DNA of 64,000 nt from the NCBI GenBank assembly GCA_000758905.1, contig JRNA01000017.1, forward strand, positions 62,001 to 126,000. Direction: 5' to 3'. Under the pieces are notes generated by a model that worked only from the letters and a program-made list of their open reading frames with translations, was not told where the DNA came from and did no database searches. A program made the position numbers and the translations under genes. This stretch comes from Clostridiales bacterium S5-A14a. Lineage in GTDB: Bacteria > Bacillota > Clostridia > Peptostreptococcales > Anaerovoracaceae. The first letter of the stretch is position 1. Each line of letters opens with the position of its first letter. Shown in pieces: positions 17,083 to 25,988 of this stretch.

Positions 17083-19176
17083 TTACTTGATTTCACCAGT
17101 TTTAAAAATTATTTTGCTTTCTCCCGACATGCCATCAAGTTTTCCGCCTATAAAGACTTCATTAGAGGACGCTTCCTTGATGCCTTCAAGGTTATTAATA
17201 ATACTTGTTATATCATTGCCTTTTAGTCCGCTAACAAACTTCTCAATTCCTTCGTTATTGAATCTGTGCAAGCCTGCGTCAAGGGTATCTATGCCGTTTT
17301 TCAACTTTTTAGATGCGGCAGAAAGTTTCATGGAGCCATCGTTTAAATCAAGAATACCTTTATTTAGCTCACCCATGCCTGAATTTAATTTTTGGCTTGC
17401 CATCGCTGCAGAATCAACACCATTTGTATACTGTTTAATACCTGCAACAAGCGATTCTACCTGATCAAGACTACATTTTAGCTCAATCAACTGTTTTGGC
17501 GTTTCTTTACCTATTGCAATAGCTGCAAGCTTGCTAACGTTATCAGAAGCGTTTATTGCACCATTCTTAAAAATCACGGTAGCTTTCACATATTCGGTTG
17601 CTTCTTGTAACTTAGATTCCATACCATTTGGATTTCCACCTGCAAGCTCAAGCGCAGTCGCTGAAACTGCTACTAATTCTGTTGTAATTTGCTCGTCATT
17701 ATAACCCTTGCTCTTTAGAATTTGAGCAACTGTCGATTGATTTTTCTCTATAGATTTTTGCACAAAGCCTGCCCTCTTTGCAATTATTCCGGCATTTTTT
17801 ATTGCATCTGCAATTTCATTCATTGAAGCTTCGGTTTTCCCACTTGCCATTAAACTATTATATGCTACAGACAACAATTGATTTTGGAGATTACTATCTG
17901 TAATTCCCTGCTTTGTGAGACTTGCTCTCAGCCTCTGTTCAGCAGTTACAATTGCCTTGTCCGATATCCCCTGGATAACCTGCACATACGTTTTTGGGGT
18001 CAAAGTAATGCTATCGTCGCCGACCTTGCTTCTCATCTGTTTTGTTGCATTATCAAAAATTGACCATTCAAGTTTTGCTACTCCGTCATTTATTTGAGCA
18101 CTGTTAGCACTTAGAGTCATTAGTCCTTTACTCAATTCATCCATTCCAGATGTAAGCTGACCACTTCCGTCTTGTAATTTATTAACACCCGAAAGAAATG
18201 CAGCCATACCATTGTCAAACTCCGTTGCTCCAGCTGACAACTCATCTGCACCCTTAAGCAGTTTGTTTGATGAATCTGATAGCAAATTTAAACCATTTTT
18301 TAACTCATTCATCTTATCATTCACACTGCCTACTTCTGATGTGTTTATATCATTAAATAATCCTGAAAGTGCTATTGTATAGGTTCCCATAATTTCGAAT
18401 TTATCTGTATATGCTGAAATTTCAACAAAAGATGGGATATTGATCTTGGAGCGTTCTATCCCGAGATTTTCGTTCATCGAAGGGAATGCAACTCCAAAAG
18501 CAATAGTCTGATTTCCGTTATCAACAGCTTTCCCGCCTGATACTTTGACGTCGCTGAAGTGTGCATTGTCAAGGATCAAGCCGCTTGCCATAGTGTAAGG
18601 ATGCTTGTATATTTTACCATTCGCAACTTCTTCTCTTTTTACATTATAATCAAAGCGTATTGTTATGTTTCCAGATTTGCCAGCAATTTCCTTTGCGGTT
18701 TTTCTCTGCCCATCAAGATAATATGAAACTTTCACATTTACTGGAAGCTCAGTCGTAGCCTCGCCCTTATATTGTATTTTGTTGCCATCAGCATTCCATG
18801 TCAGATTATTGCCGTCTTGAGTGAATTTCTCATCTCCGGAAGTGTTTTCAATATTTTTCAGATTCGAAATATCCTTCAAGGTTTTTTCTTTGTTATTATT
18901 TGCAAGCTGCTCAGAAACGATAGCTTTTGTCAGTTTTCCGTCACTATCCATAATTGCATATGTGGTTTCAATTTTATCTTTACTATCCCCATTAGACTTT
19001 AGCAGCGAAGGATATGCCTTATTAATTTCTTTTTCTGCATTCTTCATATCTTTTTCTGCTTTTGAATTGGCATGGGCTAAGTTGTAGTGGCTGAAATACA
19101 TAAGTCCGCCAGATATTACAAGAGCAGCACATATAATCAAACTTATAAATTTGATGCTTTGATTCTTAAATTTCAT
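17083..19176 (-). CDS. Heptad-repeat (LxxG) membrane-anchored partner protein, YhgE/Pip-like
   Basis: A 697-residue protein with one N-terminal membrane segment (FISLIICAALVISGGLMYF, residues ~10-28) and a large extracytoplasmic part. Two regions, about 285-375 and 595-650, carry the seven-residue pattern xxxLxxG (ADELSAG, VNKLQDG, MDELSKG; MGELNKG, ILDLNDG, IDTLDAG) found in YhgE/Pip proteins. Unlike YhgE/Pip it has no C-terminal membrane segments; it ends in a soluble tail. It lies 35 nt after the MMPL gene and is surely co-transcribed, so an adaptor or scaffold role for that transporter is inferred. Substrate unknown. Confidence 0.8.
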   Translation of the reverse strand: MKFKNQSIKFISLIICAALVISGGLMYFSHYNLAHANSKAEKDMKNAEKEINKAYPSLLKSNGDSKDKIETTYAIMDSDGKLTKAIVSEQLANNNKEKTLKDISNLKNIENTSGDEKFTQDGNNLTWNADGNKIQYKGEATTELPVNVKVSYYLDGQRKTAKEIAGKSGNITIRFDYNVKREEVANGKIYKHPYTMASGLILDNAHFSDVKVSGGKAVDNGNQTIAFGVAFPSMNENLGIERSKINIPSFVEISAYTDKFEIMGTYTIALSGLFNDINTSEVGSVNDKMNELKNGLNLLSDSSNKLLKGADELSAGATEFDNGMAAFLSGVNKLQDGSGQLTSGMDELSKGLMTLSANSAQINDGVAKLEWSIFDNATKQMRSKVGDDSITLTPKTYVQVIQGISDKAIVTAEQRLRASLTKQGITDSNLQNQLLSVAYNSLMASGKTEASMNEIADAIKNAGIIAKRAGFVQKSIEKNQSTVAQILKSKGYNDEQITTELVAVSATALELAGGNPNGMESKLQEATEYVKATVIFKNGAINASDNVSKLAAIAIGKETPKQLIELKCSLDQVESLVAGIKQYTNGVDSAAMASQKLNSGMGELNKGILDLNDGSMKLSAASKKLKNGIDTLDAGLHRFNNEGIEKFVSGLKGNDITSIINNLEGIKEASSNEVFIGGKLDGMSGESKIIFKTGEIK

Positions 19177-19211
19177 TTTATTTCCTCTCTTTCCAAGATT
19201 TATTAGCGTTA

Positions 19212-21323
19212 TTATTGTTCAGTAACAATGTTATGTTTAACTAGTCCTGCCATACCCTTTGTCGTCCTACAAATTATTCCATCTAAAAGCATCAAGAATG
19301 AAGGTAATGCAAGGATAACTGTAAGCATACTTATTATTGCGCCCCTTGCCATCAAGCTGCACATTACGCTTATGATTCCTACGTTAGAGTATATTGCAAC
19401 TCCGATTGTAGCGGTAAAGAATCCAAGTGCACTTACAATAATTGAAGGAATCGATGCTGCCGCTGCCTCAATAATAGCCGTTCGCTTTTCAAAACCTTTT
19501 AGCCTCTCTGTTTTATACCTGGTGGACATCAAAATCGCATAGTCTACCGTCGAACCTAATTGGATTGTGCTGATACAAATAGGAACAATAAATGGTAATT
19601 CAAGATGCGTGTATCCAGGTATTCCAAGGTTTACTATAATTGCGAATTCAATTACAGACACTAGAATAAATGGTAAAGAAACTGATTTAAGTACGACAAG
19701 TATTATTAAGAAAACCATAGCTATTGAGATCCATGTTACTACCTTAAAATCTTTATCCGTTAGCTTAATCAAATCTTTTGTTGCTGGCCCTTCACCTATA
19801 ACCTTTGATTTCGCATCGTATTTTTTCGCAATGTTTTTTACGCTGTCAATTTGATTGTTGCATTTTTGCGTAGATACCTTATATTCCGAATTAATTACAA
19901 TCATTTGGTGACCTTTTGAAGCCATGGAATCTGTTATTTGGTCTGGCAGAATCTCCTTTGGAATTGCAGTTCCAACGGCCTTTTCCAAGCCTATCACATT
20001 TACGATTCCATCAAGGTTTTCAATTTCATCCACCATTGCTTTGTTTTCTCTGACTGGCATCTTCTCATCCGCAAGCACCATATATGTCGTTGAAATATTG
20101 AAATTATCATGAAGTTTCTCGTTAGCGGTCAAGAATCTCGTTTTTTCTGCAGAAAGATCATTTTGACTGCCTGACATCATTTTTGTAAAGTCGTATACGA
20201 CATTCTGATGGTTGTATCCATATATCGCTGGCACAAGCAAAACTGCAAAAACGAGAATATATATCATATACCTGCTCGTCAAACCATGCGACAATTTATG
20301 GGTATCTGGGATCAGCGCCTTATGCATTGTTTTTCTCAACATTTTTCTAAACTGCAACAACATTACAGGCAAAATAGTTATGCTCGATATCACGCCTAAA
20401 ATTACGCCTTTTGCCATTACAATGCCTAAGTCCTTGCCCATAGTATATGTCATGAAGCAAAGTGCCAAAAATCCTGCAACCGTCGTAATCGAGCTGCCTG
20501 TAACGGATACCAAAGTGTCGTCAATGGCTTTTGCCATAGCCTCCTCATCGTCAAGTCCAGAGTCCCTTCTTTCTGTATAACTATGCCAAAGGAATATCGA
20601 GTAATCCATTGTTACGCCTAGTTGCAAAACAGCCGCAATCGCTTTTGTTATATACGATATTTCTCCGAGGAATATATTGCTCCCGAGATTGTATAATATT
20701 GCAATTCCAATACTTGCCAGGAAAATAACAGGAGCCAGATATGAATCAAGTAGCAGCATCATTGCAAGCAGCGACAAAATAACTGCAACCGCAACATACT
20801 TCGGTTCTTCCTCTTCGCAAAGATTCTTAAGATCGATTACCATCGCTGAGAGCCCTGAAACGTAAGTGTCTTTATTTGAAATTTCTCTAATCTGCTCAAC
20901 TGCCTCCAATGTTTTTTCGTCCGATGTCGATGTATCAAAGAAAACGCCAAGCAAAGTAGCATTTTTATTATTTAACTTACTTGCAACTTTTTCAGGAAGC
21001 ATCTCGGTCGGCATATCTGGATTAATCACATCTTGAAGATTAACTATTTGAGTAACATGATCGACTTCCTTGATATCGTTTTTAAGTTTTGTGACTTGAC
21101 CACTCTTCATGTTCTCAAGCACAATAATCGAAAATCCTCCCTTATTAAAATCATCCATAAGAATGTTTTGCCCCTTAACGGTGTCCATATCTTTAGGAAG
21201 ATAAGTTAACATATCATAATTAATTTTAGTTGCCCTGTATCCCATAAATGCTGGAATCAACAGTACTAGAGCCAAAATCAATACAATTCGCCTATGCTTG
21301 ACTATTTTGTCACCAATTTTCAT
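19212..21323 (-). CDS. MMPL/RND-family transporter
   Basis: A 703-residue membrane transporter with two repeats, each having one membrane segment, an extracytoplasmic loop domain and a bundle of about five segments. The proton-relay-like Asp-Tyr pairs are visible: LGVTMDYSIFL (D240) and LGSTVDYAIL (near residue 590). Such proteins export lipids, drugs or surface components. A GAGGAGG site precedes the ATG. It is divergent from a TetR-type gene and preceded by two copies of that module's operator, so expression is probably repressed until an effector binds. Confidence 0.9.
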   Translation of the reverse strand: MKIGDKIVKHRRIVLILALVLLIPAFMGYRATKINYDMLTYLPKDMDTVKGQNILMDDFNKGGFSIIVLENMKSGQVTKLKNDIKEVDHVTQIVNLQDVINPDMPTEMLPEKVASKLNNKNATLLGVFFDTSTSDEKTLEAVEQIREISNKDTYVSGLSAMVIDLKNLCEEEEPKYVAVAVILSLLAMMLLLDSYLAPVIFLASIGIAILYNLGSNIFLGEISYITKAIAAVLQLGVTMDYSIFLWHSYTERRDSGLDDEEAMAKAIDDTLVSVTGSSITTVAGFLALCFMTYTMGKDLGIVMAKGVILGVISSITILPVMLLQFRKMLRKTMHKALIPDTHKLSHGLTSRYMIYILVFAVLLVPAIYGYNHQNVVYDFTKMMSGSQNDLSAEKTRFLTANEKLHDNFNISTTYMVLADEKMPVRENKAMVDEIENLDGIVNVIGLEKAVGTAIPKEILPDQITDSMASKGHQMIVINSEYKVSTQKCNNQIDSVKNIAKKYDAKSKVIGEGPATKDLIKLTDKDFKVVTWISIAMVFLIILVVLKSVSLPFILVSVIEFAIIVNLGIPGYTHLELPFIVPICISTIQLGSTVDYAILMSTRYKTERLKGFEKRTAIIEAAAASIPSIIVSALGFFTATIGVAIYSNVGIISVMCSLMARGAIISMLTVILALPSFLMLLDGIICRTTKGMAGLVKHNIVTEQ

Positions 21324-21346
21324 AGACTGACCTCCTCTTCTAAAAT

Positions 21347-21359
21347 TGACTATTAGTCA
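21347..21359. promoter_or_regulatory. Operator copy 1 (TGACTATTAGTCA)
   Basis: A 13-bp palindrome, two 6-bp arms around one base, between the MMPL -10 and start codon. It would block early transcription when bound. The same sequence occurs at 21486 and a one-base variant at 21390. Confidence 0.8.
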
Positions 21360-21374
21360 TAAATTGCAAAAACT

Positions 21375-21403
21375 AATATACCACTATAATGACTACTAGT
21401 CAA
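21375..21403 (-). promoter_or_regulatory. Promoter of the MMPL/heptad-repeat operon
   Basis: Minus strand: -35 TTGACT (21398-21403), 17-bp spacer, -10 TATATT (21375-21380). The -35 box lies inside operator copy 2. Confidence 0.82.
21390..21402. promoter_or_regulatory. Operator copy 2 (TGACTACTAGTCA)
   Basis: Same palindromic arms as copies 1 and 3 with a different central base. It overlaps the -35 box of the MMPL promoter. Confidence 0.8.
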
Positions 21404-21484
21404 CTTTTTTCTTAAAAAATTCGCGCAAAATTTTTAATTATTTATATTTCAACGTTTTAAAGAATAGTTTTGCATCATTTCCCA

Positions 21485-21514
21485 TTGACTATTAGTCATT
21501 TATTCTGATATAAT
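21485..21514 (+). promoter_or_regulatory. tetR promoter with embedded operator copy 3
   Basis: -35 TTGACT (21485-21490), 18-bp spacer, -10 TATAAT (21509-21514). Operator TGACTATTAGTCA at 21486-21498 overlaps the -35 box, predicting autorepression. Confidence 0.82.
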
Positions 21515-21608
21515 GAGATTGTATATTCAACAAAACAGTTTTTTCGCGTGCAAAATATGTTCTTTAAATTTTTATTTGAAGCATTAATGAAATGGGATAT
21601 GAATTAAA

Positions 21609-22241
21609 ATGAAAAAGATTAAAATGAATAAAATTGATTTGAATAAAGAAAAGAAAAAGAATGATTTGCTATCTTCAGCCTATGAACTTTTCACTACCGT
21701 AGGTGTTGAAAATACAACGATTACTCAGATTGCTAGAAAAGCGAATGTAGGCAAAGGCACTTTTTATCTTTATTTTCAAGATAAATATGATATTAGGAAT
21801 GCTCTAATTAGCATCAAAACTAATGAGATTTTTCAAGAAGCTATGAAAAGCCTTAACGATTATTGCAGTCATACATCGGAAAAACTTTCAGTCAGCGATA
21901 AATTTATTTATATTACCGACTATATAATTACAAAATTATCAAAGGATATAGCACTGTTAAAATATATTTCTAAGAACTTGAGCTGGGGGCTTTACTCAAC
22001 GCCAGCTTTTCAATCAGATGAAAAAGAAGAATTGATTGATTTTAAGACTTTCACTATGTCTATGCTCGAAAAAGACGGTGTTTCACTTAAAAATTTTGAT
22101 ATGACAATTTTCACAATCGTAGAACTTATAAATTCTACATGTTATAACGTAATCTTGAACGGCGACCCTATAACCTTTAGCGATTACAAGCCTTACCTAT
22201 TCAGATGTATAAGACTTATTATAAATGATAGTATCGCATGA
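21609..22241 (+). CDS. TetR-family transcriptional regulator
   Basis: A 210-residue regulator with a lysine-rich N-terminal tail, an N-terminal TetR helix-turn-helix (TTITQIARKANVGKGTFYLY, about residues 37-56) and a variable C-terminal helical ligand domain. It is divergent from the MMPL operon; three copies of one palindrome in the shared region make it the likely repressor of both itself and the exporter. The ligand cannot be read from the sequence. The ribosome site is weak, and an in-frame ATG six codons later is an alternative start. Confidence 0.9.
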   Translation: MKKIKMNKIDLNKEKKKNDLLSSAYELFTTVGVENTTITQIARKANVGKGTFYLYFQDKYDIRNALISIKTNEIFQEAMKSLNDYCSHTSEKLSVSDKFIYITDYIITKLSKDIALLKYISKNLSWGLYSTPAFQSDEKEELIDFKTFTMSMLEKDGVSLKNFDMTIFTIVELINSTCYNVILNGDPITFSDYKPYLFRCIRLIINDSIA

Positions 22242-22262
22242 TCTATATTATTTTAAAAAGTA

Positions 22263-22291
22263 TTGTCTAAAGGCATATTACTTGTTATAAT
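22263..22291 (+). promoter_or_regulatory. Promoter of the ECF S-component gene
   Basis: -35 TTGTCT (22263-22268), 17-bp spacer, -10 TATAAT (22286-22291). Transcription would start near 22298, giving a leader of nearly 150 nt. Confidence 0.75.
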
Positions 22292-22297
22292 TCCTAT

Positions 22298-22440
22298 GTG
22301 CAATATTTCCGGGTACCCATTGAAGCTTTATAGCACGATAGGGAGTCTACATGGATTATTGTAGTAAATATCAACTATCCTATTTTCGAGTGATTCTCGA
22401 AACTCATCGCTGTATCCTTTAAAGGAACGGCAGAAGGAGG
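22298..22440 (+). promoter_or_regulatory. Structured 5' leader, possible riboswitch of unassigned class
   Basis: The leader can form GTGC/GCAC (22299-22302 region with 22335-22340 region), CTACA/TGTAG, a perfect TTCGAG/CTCGAA hairpin, and the self-complementary TCCTTTAAAGGA just before the ribosome site. ATAGG can pair with the downstream TCCTAT enclosing the CTACA hairpin. I could not match it by eye to TPP, FMN, THF, preQ1, cobalamin, purine, lysine or T-box consensus. Vitamin S-components are often riboswitch-controlled, so a ligand sensor is plausible but unproven. Confidence 0.45.
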
Positions 22441-22444
22441 AAAA

Positions 22445-23065
22445 ATGAACAACAAATTATCAAATTCTAAGTATCTGGCACAACTTGCACTTCTGATAGC
22501 AATAGAAATCGTGATGAAGCTTGTAGGTCTTGGCAGCGTACCAGTCGGTCCACTTTACATGTCTTTTCTCACATTGCCTATAGCAATCGGAGCAATCCTA
22601 ATGGGGCCAATGGCTGGTGGTATACTCGGAGGAGTATTCGGTCTTGTAAGCTTTAAGGACGCGATATCAGGTGTATCTGTTATGACTGGTACTTTTTTTC
22701 AATTCGCACCAATTAAGACCTTCATCCTATGCGTGGTGATGCGAATAATTATGGGAATATTCGTAGGCTTAATTTTTAGAGCACTTCATAAGTCACTAAA
22801 GGGCAACACTATTTCATATGCTATTGCATCATTGAGTGCTCCTGTTTTGAACACCCTATTCTTCATGGGCTTCATAGTCTTAGCCTTTTATAACACAGAG
22901 TATATTCAAAATCTTGCCCATACACTCAGGGTTAGTAACCCTTTGTCATTTGTAGTCGTATTAGTAGGCATTCAGGGGCTTACTGAAGCTGCAGTATGTT
23001 GTGCGCTCGGGACAATTATTAGCAAAGCACTGTCTAAAGCATTAGGAAATCGTATCAAGGCCTAA
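22445..23065 (+). CDS. ECF transporter S-component (substrate unknown)
   Basis: A 206-residue, six-segment membrane protein of the PF12822-like S-component type. It begins with a membrane helix (YLAQLALLIAIEIVMKL) and shows the short polar loops and GPLYMSFLTLPIAIGAILMG / GPMAGGILGGVFGLVSF pattern of ECF S-components that bind vitamins. No ATPase or T-component lies nearby, so it probably uses a shared ECF module encoded elsewhere. GGAGG lies well spaced from the ATG. The substrate cannot be assigned; pantothenate or folate-type vitamins are possible. Confidence 0.82.
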   Translation: MNNKLSNSKYLAQLALLIAIEIVMKLVGLGSVPVGPLYMSFLTLPIAIGAILMGPMAGGILGGVFGLVSFKDAISGVSVMTGTFFQFAPIKTFILCVVMRIIMGIFVGLIFRALHKSLKGNTISYAIASLSAPVLNTLFFMGFIVLAFYNTEYIQNLAHTLRVSNPLSFVVVLVGIQGLTEAAVCCALGTIISKALSKALGNRIKA

Positions 23066-23092
23066 TCAGATATCAGATATTAAAAATTAAAC

Positions 23093-23190
23093 ATAGCCTC
23101 TCAAAGGTAGTTATTCAAACATATATTGTCATAATTCAAAAGTCATAGTTTGTAAATATAGACAAAAAGCTACTAGAGGCTATTTTTTTG
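23093..23190 (+). terminator. Long-loop hairpin with T tract after the S-component gene
   Basis: ATAGCCTCT near 23095 pairs with AGAGGCTAT followed by seven T residues near 23185. GGTAG and CTAC inside extend the pairing. The loop of about 70 nt is long for a terminator but the T tract fits. Confidence 0.5.
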
Positions 23191-23224
23191 TTATAGATTT
23201 TATTTTAAACCATCCTACTATTTC

Positions 23225-24259
23225 TTAAATAGCACTGTCAGTTTTCATAAATTCTCTCAATTCATTTTCCATCTCAATTCGGTGATGTGCCGCATAGTTG
23301 CCTGGGAAACCCCCTGTGTGTATCATAACCACATCTGAATTTTTCTCAATTTCTCCACGATTAATCATATCCAGAATTCCGTAGAACGTTTTACCAGTGT
23401 AGCATGGATCAAGGAAAATTCCCTCCTTGCGTGCCATTAGGTAAATTGCTTCTCTTACCTCATGAACAGCATTATTATATGCACCAAAAATATAATTTTC
23501 ATTAATCTCCATCTGTGAAGCCCTTGGTGGAACATCTATATTGAAACCTAAAGTCCCCATATAAGTCTTGTAAATCTCTCCAAATAGTTTCTCTGCATAT
23601 TCCGCAGCCGTCCTATGTCTAGGTAAGACTGAAATACCGGTAAGATCAAATGAAAGTCTCCTGTTAAGGCGTGCGAATTCTAAACCTAAGTATGTCCCCA
23701 AACTACCTGCCGTAACAAATACGTGAGGTCTCATTAAACCAATGGCTCTAAGTTGTTCTGCAAGTTCAATGCCGCAGTCATAGTATCCCAATGCGCCAAG
23801 AGCATCTGATCCGCCAAGAGGAATAAAATACACTTTTTCGCCCGCAGACTCAAGTTCATTCTTCACAATTTCAACAGCTTCAGATAATTTGAACATAGGC
23901 TTAAAATACACACTGCACCCCAAGAACCCATCCAAAAGTAAATTCGCAGATGTTTCTCCCGGATAATCATCAGTAGTTACAATAGCTGATTTAAAGCCAT
24001 ATTTTGCAGCAACCGCCGCCGTCAATCTCCCATGATTAGTCTGCGCACCACCCACAGTCAGCAAAGTAGTTGCGTTTTGCCTCTGCGCCTCAGCAACAAA
24101 ATATTCAAGTTTTCTAAGCTTATTACCTCCGCCACCAATAGATGTCATGTCATCACGTTTCAAATAGAAATTAACTCCCAATTCTTTAGACAAATTGTCC
24201 AACCTCTCCAGTGGTGTTGGAAGTTGTAAAAAAGAAATTTTATCTTTACCGAAGGTCAT
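23225..24259 (-). CDS. dcyD: D-cysteine desulfhydrase / ACC deaminase-family PLP enzyme
   Basis: A 344-residue PLP-dependent enzyme of the ACC deaminase/D-cysteine desulfhydrase family. The PLP-lysine block is GGGGNKLRKLEY (K47), followed by VGGAQTNHGRLTAAVAAKYG. The phosphate-binding loop VTAGSLGTYLG and C-terminal block DPCYTGKTFYG are present. D-cysteine desulfhydrases release H2S, pyruvate and ammonia; related members act on other small D-amino acids, so the exact substrate is not certain. It is a single-gene unit with a good AGAGGTG site. Confidence 0.82.
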   Translation of the reverse strand: MTFGKDKISFLQLPTPLERLDNLSKELGVNFYLKRDDMTSIGGGGNKLRKLEYFVAEAQRQNATTLLTVGGAQTNHGRLTAAVAAKYGFKSAIVTTDDYPGETSANLLLDGFLGCSVYFKPMFKLSEAVEIVKNELESAGEKVYFIPLGGSDALGALGYYDCGIELAEQLRAIGLMRPHVFVTAGSLGTYLGLEFARLNRRLSFDLTGISVLPRHRTAAEYAEKLFGEIYKTYMGTLGFNIDVPPRASQMEINENYIFGAYNNAVHEVREAIYLMARKEGIFLDPCYTGKTFYGILDMINRGEIEKNSDVVMIHTGGFPGNYAAHHRIEMENELREFMKTDSAI

Positions 24260-24500
24260 AACACACCTCTTTCTTTTTATTATAGTACTTCAATTATCTC
24301 AAAAGCTCACTTGCTTTTGTACATAGGCATACGCCTAATGTGTTATGACAGCATTATAGAATAAAAATACAAAAAGTTCTACAGAAAACTGATATTTTAT
24401 AATTATATTTAAAGTAACACTTTTGTTAACACCCTTGATATCATATAACACCATAGAATAGCATATTTTACAAATTATTATCTCCCATATTTAAGCAACA
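24260..24500. other. AT-rich intergenic region without a recognisable gene
   Basis: About 240 bp upstream of dcyD and downstream of the tRNA cluster terminator. Very AT-rich with no supported ORF. The dcyD promoter must lie here, but I could not choose between several weak AT-rich boxes. Confidence 0.4.
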
Positions 24501-24543
24501 AAAAAGCCCCGAAAGTCTGTAATTTGCAGCATTTCAAGGCTTT
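24501..24543 (-). terminator. Terminator of the tRNA cluster
   Basis: Minus strand: AGCCTTGAAA pairs with TTTCGGGGCT (two G-U pairs) across an ~18-nt loop and is followed by six T residues. Confidence 0.8.
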
Positions 24544-24549
24544 ATTTAG

Positions 24550-24625
<76 letters not shown>

Positions 24626-24698
24626 ACGTTATTTAAAATTAGTGTTATGTGCTTAAATGCGGTTCATCATTCTTCCAAGTCTCTTCTCACCTTTTATA

Positions 24699-24787
24699 TG
24701 GTGCCGGAGACCGGGATCGAACCGGTACGGTCAATTAAGACCACAGGATTTTAAGTCCTGGGCGTCTGCCAGTTCCGCCACTCCGGC
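24699..24787 (-). tRNA. tRNA-Leu (TAA)
   Basis: Class II tRNA with a long variable arm. Acceptor GCCGGAG pairs with CTCCGGC, discriminator A, encoded CCA. The anticodon loop CTTAAAA gives anticodon TAA. Confidence 0.95.
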
Positions 24788-24797
24788 TTTTAAAAAA

Positions 24798-24872
24798 TGG
24801 CTCCGAGGGTGGGGCTCGAACCCACAGCCTACCGGTTAACAGCCGGTTGCTCCACCATTGAGCTACCTCGGA
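24798..24872 (-). tRNA. tRNA-Asn (GTT)
   Basis: Acceptor TCCGAGG pairs with CCTCGGA, discriminator G, encoded CCA. Anticodon loop TGTTAAC gives GTT. First tRNA of the cluster. Confidence 0.95.
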
Positions 24873-24901
24873 ATACGCATCACATTTCAGCGACAATGGA
24901 A

Positions 24902-24931
24902 ATTATACAACATTTTACCTACCATTGTCAA
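24902..24931 (-). promoter_or_regulatory. Promoter of the tRNA-Asn-Leu-fMet cluster
   Basis: Minus strand: -35 TTGACA (24926-24931), 18-bp spacer, -10 TATAAT (24902-24907), with both hexamers matching consensus. Start of transcription would fall about 20 nt before tRNA-Asn. Confidence 0.85.
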
Positions 24932-24977
24932 GGAAAAAGCATAAATACTAACTATATTTTTTAAAATTTTTTAAAAT

Positions 24978-25988
24978 TTAAAACTCTGAAATCAATTCAA
25001 TCATATCACTTGAGGTTGAAATATTATTGATTCTTCGTCGGAATTCATTGCTACCGGCAAGTCCCTTCGTATACCACGCAAGGTGTTTCTTCATCTCATT
25101 AGTTGCTATTCGCTCGCCCTTGTAATCGACAAGAAGTTTTGTGTGGTAAACCATCATATTTTTTATTTCATCCCTGCCCGGTCGAGCTGGAACGTTCTCA
25201 CCGTTCCACCATGCATTAAGTTCCCTGAATATCCAAGGATTACCGAGTGCGCCCCTTGCAATCATCACAAAATCTACACCAGTTTCCTCAAACATTCTCT
25301 TACAATTCTCCACGCTGAAAACATCACCATTACCGATAACCGGAATACTAACTGCTTCTTTGACCTCTGCGATTCTCTTATAATCTGCAACACCTGTGTA
25401 ATAGGCTTCTCTCGTCCTGCCGTGCACACATATCGCATCCGCTCCACCTTCTTCAAGAGCCAAAGCAACCTCTACGCAGTTTATGCTTCCCTCGTCCACA
25501 CCCGTTCTTATCTTCGCCGTCACAGGTTTTGAAGTCTTTGATTTCATCGCCGAAATAATTTTCTCGCAGAGCATCGGCTGCTTTAAAAGAGCTGACCCAT
25601 CCCCATTTTTAAATACTTTAGGAACTGGACAGCCCATGTTTACATCTATTAGAACATTCTCTTTTGTGTCGAGCATTTCAACGGCTTCTGCCATAATGTC
25701 TGGATCACTGCCAAAAATTTGAAAGGCAACGTCGCCAAAATTTGATTTTTGACTATCATCCGTGTACAAAATATCCAAAAGCTGGGCACTCTTTTTGTCC
25801 CCATAATGCATACCCTTCGCAGAAACCATCTCGGAATATACAAGTCCTGCACCCATTTTAGAATAAATTAAGCGCGTCGGCGCGTCCGTAACCCCCGCAA
25901 GTGGTGCCATAAAGAAAGGATTTTGTGGCCTAAAACTACCTATTTGGGGCAACCTTTCGATTCTTGTACTGATTTTTGTTTTTATCAT
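24978..25988 (-). CDS. dusB: tRNA-dihydrouridine synthase (DusB type)
   Basis: FMN enzyme that reduces uridines in the tRNA D-loop. The 336-residue TIM barrel begins PFFMAPLAGVTDAPTRLIYSKMGAG in two blocks, has the active-site cysteine motif VNMGCPVPKVFKNGDGSALL, KIRTGVD, and ICVHGRTREAYYTG, followed by a C-terminal helical domain. The chosen ATG overlaps the coaX end by 53 bases; a start nearer the barrel would trim a few residues. It is directly followed by the tRNA gene cluster. Confidence 0.93.
   Translation of the reverse strand: MIKTKISTRIERLPQIGSFRPQNPFFMAPLAGVTDAPTRLIYSKMGAGLVYSEMVSAKGMHYGDKKSAQLLDILYTDDSQKSNFGDVAFQIFGSDPDIMAEAVEMLDTKENVLIDVNMGCPVPKVFKNGDGSALLKQPMLCEKIISAMKSKTSKPVTAKIRTGVDEGSINCVEVALALEEGGADAICVHGRTREAYYTGVADYKRIAEVKEAVSIPVIGNGDVFSVENCKRMFEETGVDFVMIARGALGNPWIFRELNAWWNGENVPARPGRDEIKNMMVYHTKLLVDYKGERIATNEMKKHLAWYTKGLAGSNEFRRRINNISTSSDMIELISEF

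Noticed and set aside
22298-22440. Assigning the S-component leader to the purine or FMN riboswitch class
   Set aside because: AGTCTAC-like bases recall parts of those motifs, but the remaining core residues and stem order do not fit.
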